From Nothophaeocryptopus gaeumannii (lineage: Eukaryota > Ascomycota > Dothideomycetes > Mycosphaerellales > Mycosphaerellaceae), in the NCBI GenBank assembly GCA_031771865.1, contig JASISA010000026.1:992001-1056000 (forward strand): a stretch of DNA of 64,000 nt, read 5' to 3'. Positions 56,930-64,000 of the stretch are shown here, one piece after another. The position numbers were made by a program, and so were the translations under genes. The stretch's first letter is position 1; every line of letters starts with the position of its first letter. The notes under the pieces are model-generated. The model had not been told where the DNA came from. It did no database searches and was given only the letters and a program-made list of their open reading frames with translations.

Positions 56930-59908
56930 TAATATTCAGTAATCATAATAATCATTCAAATCATAGTAGTTATACCGGATCTTTGATTGATTTGAATATA
57001 ATTAAATCATTCCGGTTATACGCCGGCATATAGTAGTCCCTTGCAATACCGTGCTTATAGGCTAATTCCCCTTATAAACTATAATTAAAGATAGGTATTA
57101 TTAAAGCTAAGGTAGGTAAATAGGTGCATGTATCGTTTAGGTAACTAATTTAGTTAGATACCCGACTCTAAGGCCTCCAAAAGCTTGTTACCTCTTAAAC
57201 AAGAGCCTACCTTATCGCCGCTAGTGTCCTTACTACTATTATAGTTACCGCCGCTATCCTTACTACTACCGCTAACCCCGGAGGAGTAGTTAGAGCGCTT
57301 CCGAGTCGATAGAGCGAGCTAGGCCTAGGCTAAGCGTCGAGAGCTAGAAAAGTAGTACGAATCGAACGACGTAGTCTCTAAGGATAAGGAACTAAAGGAT
57401 TAGTATATCGATTAGCGACTCGAGATAGCGGAGCGTAGGGCGTAGTATAAAATACTAGTAGAGAGGTTCGTAGATAGACGTAGGGAGTAGGAGGAGTTAG
57501 TTCGTTTAGGTATACGGCTTAACCTACTACTAGATTAGTATACTACGTAGTAGGATCTATACGAGTACTAGTGTTACGGACCGTCTCCTCGATCACGTGG
57601 ATTGGCCTAAGAAGCGTCGAACCTCGGAATGTCTCTCGGTGATCAGAGTCTTGAGAAGTGTAACCTTTACTCAGAAGAGTAGTATTGAGAGATTGAGTTG
57701 AGCACGAAGCTCCTATCTACCTTAGTAGAGAACGTGATCTATATACACACAGGAGATTCGTGCGCTCTCCTTGCTTTCTCTGCCTCCCGTGCTTCCGGTG
57801 GAAGCACTGCGAGCGACGAGAGTACTGCGAGCGAGCTGCAGCGGAACCTCCCGAGGCTGAACTGCAGATCCGCGCTCAGACTGGTTGGCTGCCATCGCCT
57901 CTCGGTTCCATCCGTAACAACTAGCTACGCGATAATAAGGACAGTTATATGGTAGTACGCCTAGTAGATAATTACGATTACAAGGTATATATATATAGAT
58001 CGAAGGTAGTTAAGAGAGTATAAATAATCGTTTATATAAAACTTAGCGGAGGTTGTAATATTAACGCGGATAGCTCCGTCTTATCGTACCCTATCGATTA
58101 GTACAGCTAGACATTCTTCTATCCCGAAAGACTATATATTAAACTTAAATTCTATAATCCTAAAGTTTAAAATATTAGTATATTATTTCTACGATAGTTA
58201 ATACCCGCTATAGTTAGGCTTAGATACTAAGCGATACGTAAAATAACTCCTTATTTATCCCTAAGGATAACGGGAAATTAATCGACGAAATCGAGTCGGA
58301 ACTAAGTAAGCTAGAAGACGAAGAAGTACCTAATCCGACTCCTACGCCTCGAGATTCTTAGGAATTAAGTACTCCGACTCTAGCTACAACCCCGACTCCT
58401 ATACTATTTATTATAGGCCTATCTTTAGTTAGAAGGAAGAGGAAGAGGTTATCTATTTATTATAGTAAAGGGTAAAAGAATCTAGAGGTATAGGCGTACT
58501 ATAGACCTTATACGAAGGGCGAAGATATTGCTAACAAGTATAGGTAACGTATTCTATAAGCGAGCTAGTTATAGAAGCGAGCTAGTTATAGAAGCGAGCT
58601 AGTTAATTTTCCTTAGTACGACTAACTCGTATTATATATTATTTATTTTCATCGCTATTAAATAGAGAACCTGTGAATATTATACTCTTATCGGATTTAG
58701 AAGACCCTTCTCTATTATTCTAATATATGCGGGTATTATATCTAGTCCCTCCGTAATTACTACATCGACGCTAACCTAGTAGTATACTTTCTAAGGCTCT
58801 ACTACTACGAGCCTTCTTTAATGCATTTACTAGTAAAGACGCAATTGTAGCTACCTATTCTACTACTATACTATACTCGAGTATACTACCCTTCTAAACG
58901 TGCTTTCTTTTACGCGCTTTTCGCTTTATTACTACTTCTAATTACTCTTTAAGGTCGCGAGTACAGGCTTATAGAAGAGTAGCTTAATAAAGCATTAGTT
59001 CCGTACCTTTTATAAGCTAGGATAAGGTATTTTAGGCTATTATAGGAGATCGATTAATAGCGCTACTAACAAGCTTGGATTGTAACCTAAACTCGTACGA
59101 ATTACTTAGTATCTTAGACTACTATAATGTCTCTTATAGTAGCGGTTCTAGCGGGGTACGTAGGCGTATATTAAGGCGGTTAATAACTACCTACGGGTCG
59201 ATAGGGACTAATCCTAACGCCTAAAAGGCCTTCTAGTAGTTCTACTCCGTAAACACGTTAAAAAACGCGTCTTTAAAGGCTAGGAGGAATATTTCCTTAT
59301 CGATATAGAAGACGCGTCGACGCGCTAAGTCCCGGACGCGTTGCAAGTATTTTATCTTTAGAGGCGTAAAATACACTATATCTAGTAGCTGTAGGATATA
59401 CGACGAGTAGGCCGGTATATAGAGCGTTAAGATCTTGTATTCTAAATAGTAATCCTTGAAATTCTAGCTAAGATAACTCTTATAGCTATCTAAGATAAGT
59501 AGCCTATAGCTACTAACCTAACGCGCTTTTATATATATGTTAAAGTACTTCAACTACTCTAGACTAAGCGTATTATTTATCTATCTATTCTTAGAGACCG
59601 AGAGCTTCTAATTTTATAGTATATCTACCTCCTCGTACTATATAGAGATGTAAACACGGCCCTTATAGATAATAAAGGGTAGGATTGTATACCTAGTAGC
59701 ACAAATGCTCTAGATTACTATAACCTATTCACGGTTACTAGGCTAAACAAGCTAAGGCCGAGTACGTCTCTCTAAACTAGTAACTACTTTTATAGATCTA
59801 ATAATACCTATCTAAAAGCCTATCTTATTAAAGTTGTAGGTATTATAGTCATGGATACTATACTTGGCTTTAGTGTCCTTAACAAGATTAAACTACGTAT
59901 TAATTACC
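56930..59908 (-). mobile_element. Fot1/pogo-type DNA transposon, heavily RIP-mutated
   Basis: On the minus strand the DDE_1 transposase can be followed through many TAG/TAA stops from about 59850 down to about 59100: YNFNKIGF (originally the catalytic DETGF-type block), then a threonine-rich block, FIIYKGRVYISIQYEE, ILDSYKSYLS (second catalytic Asp), YSSYILQLLDIVYFTPLK (third, in the PLD position) and YLQRVRDLARRR. These are the Fot1/pogo signature blocks. The N-terminal part is cut off by the LINE inserted at 59909. The section 57100-58600 is also RIP-mutated and may be flanking or a second repeat; its boundaries and terminal repeats were not found. Insertion E lies inside. No intact product is possible. 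Confidence 0.7.
57572..57919 (-). mobile_element. LTR-like insertion E (348 bp, solo LTR candidate)
   Basis: TGTTACGGA...TCCGTAACA ends, target duplication ACTAG at 57567-57571 and 57920-57924. Same length and almost the same sequence as insertion B at 23041, 34 kb away. A TATATAG-like box is visible on the minus strand near 57740. Not RIP-mutated. Confidence 0.8.
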
Positions 59909-61169
59909 TTAATAATAATAATAATAATAAATGTATTCGAGCTAGCTACAGGCCGTGCCCCTTCTAGCATATCTACATGTTATAAAAGAAAACCCTGTAG
60001 AAAGTGCCTACAGCGTAAAACTTCCTCCCTTCTCTATTATGCCTTACACCCTACTGCATCTTAGGTACTATAGAACCAATATGTTTGCCCGTAGGCAGCT
60101 GGCTGACACGCCAGAGTCAACATCTATCCTCCTTACTTGGGTTCGAGATCTCCGGCCTGCTCTAGGAGATGTTTGAGGGTCTACTCGAATTGTCCTATAG
60201 GGAGATGCCTTATTGCCCACGCTGCGGTTTGTCTAGGAAACTCAGTAAGCCATCTTCTCGCGTCCTGGCATCTAGTGGCTAAGATGAGTTCCTTCTACTC
60301 TCTCGCATGTTTGTACAGTAGGCAAGGTAGTGTCGAGCTGTCCCTCTATCTCCACATTCGCAGTAGGGGCTAGTGTCGGGCACCCCAACCTTGTGGAGGA
60401 AGTGAGGAAGGCCAATTGTCTCTAACCGTATCTGGAACACTATCGCGGCCTGGGCTTTGCTAAGCCCTCGATAAAGCTCCCGGGTATTGGTGTTCCATGG
60501 AGTCCTGAACGCGAGTGGGAGGATTCCTTCGCGCCTAGCATTGTCCCACTTCTGTGACTCGTCCCGCTCATACTGGCCCTGGAGGATAGTCCATGTTGCT
60601 TTCCGAGTCTTCTTTGGATCTGCTCTGTCTATGTGAGAGAGCTGGGACCGTAGGATAGTAGCCTGCTCGTCTGTCTGCTCTAGTGGCGAGCTGTATGGTT
60701 TTCTCAGGCGTCTGCTATATGCCCCAAGTTGTCCGCACTTTAGTAGGATCCGCCCTTCAGCTCTTGCATGGCCTGGTGTATATCCGGCCTCTGCCTCTAC
60801 GCAGCCATTGCAGCTATAGCAGTTCTCTTCCCATACTCGGTAATGTCTTCGATCTGGAGTTCTTTGTGTAACAGTCGCGTTAGTGTAGCTCGGTAGGCCC
60901 CAAGGATTATCCGTAGGAATCTATTCTGCATTACCCGTAGCTTTTGTTGGAGCATTTTGAGATTCCAGTCTCCTTTCCTGCCATCCATACCTCGCTCCCG
61001 TGCATTACTGCTGGCCTGATCATTGAGATATATAGCTTACGGGCTGTCTCTACCGTGGCGCCCCACGTAGCAGCAGTAATCCGTCGTAGTGCAGCTTCTA
61101 GCCGTTTTGCTTTTGTAAGGGTATTCTCTATCTGTGCGTGCCACTTGAGTCTCTTATCAACGATTACTC

Positions 61170-62317
61170 CTAGGACCTCATTGTGTCCTCTGGGCCACTC
61201 TGGAGCGACGGGATGTTGGGTGTTCTCTGGGATTCGGATGTGCTCCTTGTGCCCCTTGTAAAGTGCATGACTTTGTATTTCTCAGGGGCGAACTTAGCTC
61301 CATGTCTTGAGGCCCATTGTAGACAGCTGTTGTGGTCCTTTTCTAGTGCCTCGCATGTACCTCTTGTCGAATTTGACACTGCAATGAGGTATGTATCATC
61401 TGCAAACCCAACTGCTTCGGTGTATTCCATTCCTTCTAGGAGGGAGGCTGTAAAGAAGAGGAACAGGATAGGTGAGATGGTGCTTCCTTGTGGGATTCGC
61501 ATGCCACTCGTGCTGCCGGTGACTCGTATCCGGGGATAGCGATTGTTGTCTCTCTGTCCTTCAGGAATGACGCTACAAAAGCTGTAATCCAGTATGGAAT
61601 CCTCCTGCACCGTAGGTTGTGGATTAACCGTTCGTGATTGACTTTGTCAAACGCTCCTGTCATGTCAAGTGATAACACCGAGGCCACCTTGCCTTTCTTC
61701 CACGCAGTCTGAACGCTTTGAAGGATGTACCGTAGTGCGTCTCCGGTCGATCTACCCGCTTGCGCCATTTGGTTTTGAGGAAGCAACTTATGTTCCCGTA
61801 CAGCCTGTCCTATTTTCCGTGCAACTATTGCTTCTAGTATCTTGCCAATGCACGATAGAAGGGCAATAGGCCTCCATCCCTTTGGAGTAGATGAGTCTTT
61901 ACCCGCCTTCTGTAGCATAATCGTCCTAGCTTTCCGAAACTGGGCTGGGTGGTAGCCAATTGAAACACACTGTTGGAAGATGCGTTGGAGGATAGGGAGT
62001 AGCTGAGCTAGGCACTTCTTAATGCATCTGTTTGGTATCTCGTCGAGGCCGGGAGCCTTGTCGTTCGGCAGTCTTTGGACTACTTTTCGTACCTCCTCTT
62101 CTGTAATTTCGCATGCTATATTGACAGGTTCTGGGTATGTGGTGCTCTCGATATCTGATGTGTCTGCGGGCTCTGGCATTGGGAAAAGGGCTGTCCGTAG
62201 GATCTCTGTTTTCGCACTGTCCGTCGTGAACTGATCGTTATTGTGTGTTAGTGTAGGCATCTGGGGAGGTCGAATAGGGCTATCGCTGTTCTTTGCCCAC
62301 TTAGCCAGCTTCCACAT
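61170..62317 (-). pseudogene. LINE ORF2, reverse transcriptase region (frame-shifted)
   Basis: Two overlapping frames give the RT blocks in order: LPNDKAPGLDEIPNRCIKKC, GWRPIALLSCIGKILEAIVA, LSLDMTGAFDKVNHERLI (first catalytic Asp), RIPQGSTISPILFLFF and VGFADDTYLIAV (the catalytic FADD). The shift between the frames is at about 61496, where copy 1 has one more C. The connected 3' part (near 60797-60988, LRVMQNRFLRIILGAYR) follows in another frame. Confidence 0.85.
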
Positions 62318-62611
62318 TCCTGTGGCTCGCTAGCGGTTTTGTGAACCGCGGTCCTCCACTGTTTCCTTTTCTCTGTCTGGATAGTTCTCTTTTTCTCCTG
62401 GTTTCGTGCCCTCCACTCCTTCCAGTGCTCCTCGCTCCCTGTCCATTGTGCATGCCGTCTTGCCTGCCGAGCCTCCTGAATCGCATGTAGTACCACCGGC
62501 ACACTCCTTGGATCTGGCGGCCGATATGTTTTACGCCGGACAACAAGGTCCCTTGTCTTTGTAGAGCATTGCTGAGATCACTCACGGTGCTATCTATATC
62601 CTCCTTTGTTG

Positions 62612-63374
62612 TCATCCTTCGGCTGTAGGTAGGAGCTTTTGGAGCGTCTCTCTGAACTCCTCCCAGTTAGTGTCCTTCCACATCCATCTTGTTCTCGTCT
62701 CCTCCTGTATCCCTATGTTAATAGTTGTCTCTATGCTGATATGATCAGAGTCAATGTCTTCCTTGCCTGGCTGACATGCTGTTATCCTCTTTGATATCTC
62801 CTCTGTTGCAAGAGTAAGGTCTATCGTCGTCCCAGTTTGGGACTGTGGTGTCTTTCTCCAGGTAGCAAGGCCTAGGGGTGTCGCTAGGTATAGCGTGTCT
62901 CGACACGCCTCTCGTAGCTCTCTTGCTCTAAGATCCTCCTGTGGTACTAACGGTCCTCCCCACCAACGGTGGTGAAGATTGAAGTCTCCAACTAGAACGT
63001 GTTCTCCCGGTTCCTCAATACCTTCTAAAAGCTCCTCCACTGTAAGCCTCGCATCCCAGTTATAGATGTTATGGAGTGTACAGTTCCTATTGTCGTTTGT
63101 AGTGAGATTAGGATCTTCTGATTACTCATAATCCGGTGCGACCATTCGGATAGGCTGTACTTTTATGGACGTAGAATACGACTCTCCTGTCTTTGTCTTC
63201 CCCTGCAACAGTATAGTACTTCGGATGTGTGACTGTTCTTCCATTGCTTGGGTTAGTGTATGGCTCCTGGATAGCGAGAATGTCTTTCTGGCTGTCATCG
63301 AGTAGCTGCCGGTGGGTAGCCTGTGATTTCCGTACGTTTGCCTGCAGTATACTTAGTGTCGGTTGTGTGTTCAT
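62612..63374 (-). pseudogene. LINE ORF2, N-terminal endonuclease region (frame-shifted)
   Basis: Begins MNTQPTLSILQANVRKSQATH and has ILAIQEPYTNP near residue 35, the catalytic Glu block of LINE apurinic endonucleases; the second frame has HVLVGDFNLHHRWWGG and DSDHISIET, the further Asp/Asn/His blocks. Two single-base losses (about 63162 and 63074) separate the two parts. The start codon overlaps the ORF1 stop in ATGA (63374-63371). Confidence 0.82.
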
Positions 63375-63949
63375 TGGGTACTAGCTGGTGGTTGATCCCG
63401 CTGTATTGCTCGTCGGATTGACCCTTGTCCTTGCTCCGGTACAATGGTCTTAGCCCTGTTCACCGCCCCAACTGGCCTCCCAAACCTCTGTAGTGTTCGC
63501 TTCTCTACTGCTGTTCCTATTGGCCTCCTGCCTAGGACATATTCGCGGCTTGTCCGGGTAGCTGTTTGTCCTCTCCTCCCATTCGCTCCTTGCTGTAGAG
63601 GAGGGGAAGGCAGAGGAGAAGTAGAGCTAGGAGTACTGTAGGTTAGCTTAGCCATGTAGCTCGCCCCTATCTTCTTCATGCTCTGAATCTTGTCCTTGAT
63701 TGCTTGTCTCTTTGAGCACATATAGTGCCAAGCTGGGTGGTTCTGACTGCAATTTCCGCATTTACTGTGCTTTAATCGGTCTGCCTCTGCAAGCTTCTCG
63801 TGCGCACATTCTCTTATGTTATGGCTTCCTCCACACCTTGCACACACCGTACCGTTTGTGCACCTTGTGCCGATATGGCCATATCTTTGGCAGTTGAAGC
63901 ACTGTGTTATTGTCCATTGGTGGTCCCATTCTTCAGTGTCGTGGAGCAC
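63371..63949 (-). pseudogene. LINE ORF1 C-terminal part with zinc knuckles (fragment)
   Basis: 192 codons. Contains CFNCQRYGHIGTRC and CARCGGSHNIREC, both C-x2-C-x4-H-x4-C knuckles, and a third Cys/His cluster (CGNCSQNHPAWHYMC), the usual nucleic-acid-binding end of LINE ORF1 proteins. The N-terminal part lies beyond the right edge or in another frame. The same region in copy 1 (about 22480-22660 and 21730-22090) is RIP-mutated and split by insertion A. Confidence 0.8.
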
Positions 63950-64000
63950 TCCGGAGATGATAATGCCCTTCTACGCAGCTCTAGCAGCTTCCACCGTCTT

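Larger units (their letters stand above)
59909..64000 (-). mobile_element. non-LTR retrotransposon (LINE, Tad/I-like), copy 2, not RIP-mutated, 5' end outside window
   Basis: Minus strand, 3' end at the left with (AAT)n at 59909-59931, inserted in the Fot1-like element. Order from right: ORF1 with zinc knuckles, apurinic endonuclease, reverse transcriptase, 3' part. Composition is normal and CpA sites that are TpA in copy 1 are intact here. Even so, ORF2 is broken into five or more frames by single-base losses compared with copy 1 (about 60753, 61176, 61496, 62318, 62615, 63074, 63162). No target duplication can be tested because the 5' end lies beyond the window. Confidence 0.85.

Noticed and set aside
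1..64000. tRNA genes, CRISPR arrays, secondary-metabolite core genes, telomere repeats
   Set aside because: Looked for B-box-like GTTCGAA sites, regular spacer arrays, PKS/NRPS motifs and TTAGGG tandem runs by eye; none was convincing. A tRNA scan would be decisive for the first.

Overview
The window looks like nuclear DNA of a filamentous ascomycete. The reasons are short introns of about 50-90 bp with GT...AG ends and CTRAC-like branch sites, an HET-domain gene, F-box families, fungal-type AAA and STAND-like genes, and transposons carrying the C-to-T decay of repeat-induced point mutation (RIP). A dothideomycete of the Mycosphaerella group is my best guess from the style of the gene families; this is inference. 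Genes lie on both strands with no operon structure.

Layout: 1-10 kb holds conserved genes: the 3' part of a large disordered protein, the nonsense-mediated decay factor UPF3, and mitochondrial NAD(P) transhydrogenase with one intron. 10-16 kb is accessory: a decayed tandem F-box/LRR-like array, then an HET-domain gene. 16.1-26.6 kb is a nested transposon island: a Tc1/mariner-like element, an unidentified RIP-mutated repeat, a LINE inserted in that repeat, a second truncated LINE inserted inside the first, and four short LTR-like insertions that are not RIP-mutated. 26.7-45 kb returns to genes: ULA1 (neddylation E1 subunit), ribose-5-phosphate isomerase, an OTU protease, a secreted DUF4185-like protein, a large AAA ATPase, a STAND-like gene without a recognisable P-loop, and a metallophosphoesterase. 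45.7-56.9 kb is accessory: two F-box genes, a coiled-coil protein ending in a Zn2Cys6 cluster plus a CCCH-like finger, its decayed paralogue, and two small tandem F-box-like genes. 56.9-64 kb is a second transposon island: a RIP-mutated Fot1/pogo element holding another short LTR-like insertion, interrupted by a LINE copy that is not RIP-mutated and runs off the right edge.

The core genes are unrelated housekeeping functions: RNA surveillance, mitochondrial NADPH supply, pentose phosphate pathway, and ubiquitin or NEDD8 control. The accessory blocks are rich in F-box, HET and STAND-like genes, which are typical of fast-evolving fungal self/non-self and proteolysis repertoires, and they lie beside the transposon islands.

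The two most unusual points are (i) the coiled-coil / C-terminal Zn2Cys6 / CCCH architecture present in two neighbouring copies, and (ii) five LTR-like insertions, each with a perfect 5-bp target duplication and each shorter than 380 bp, that stayed clean inside heavily RIP-mutated DNA.
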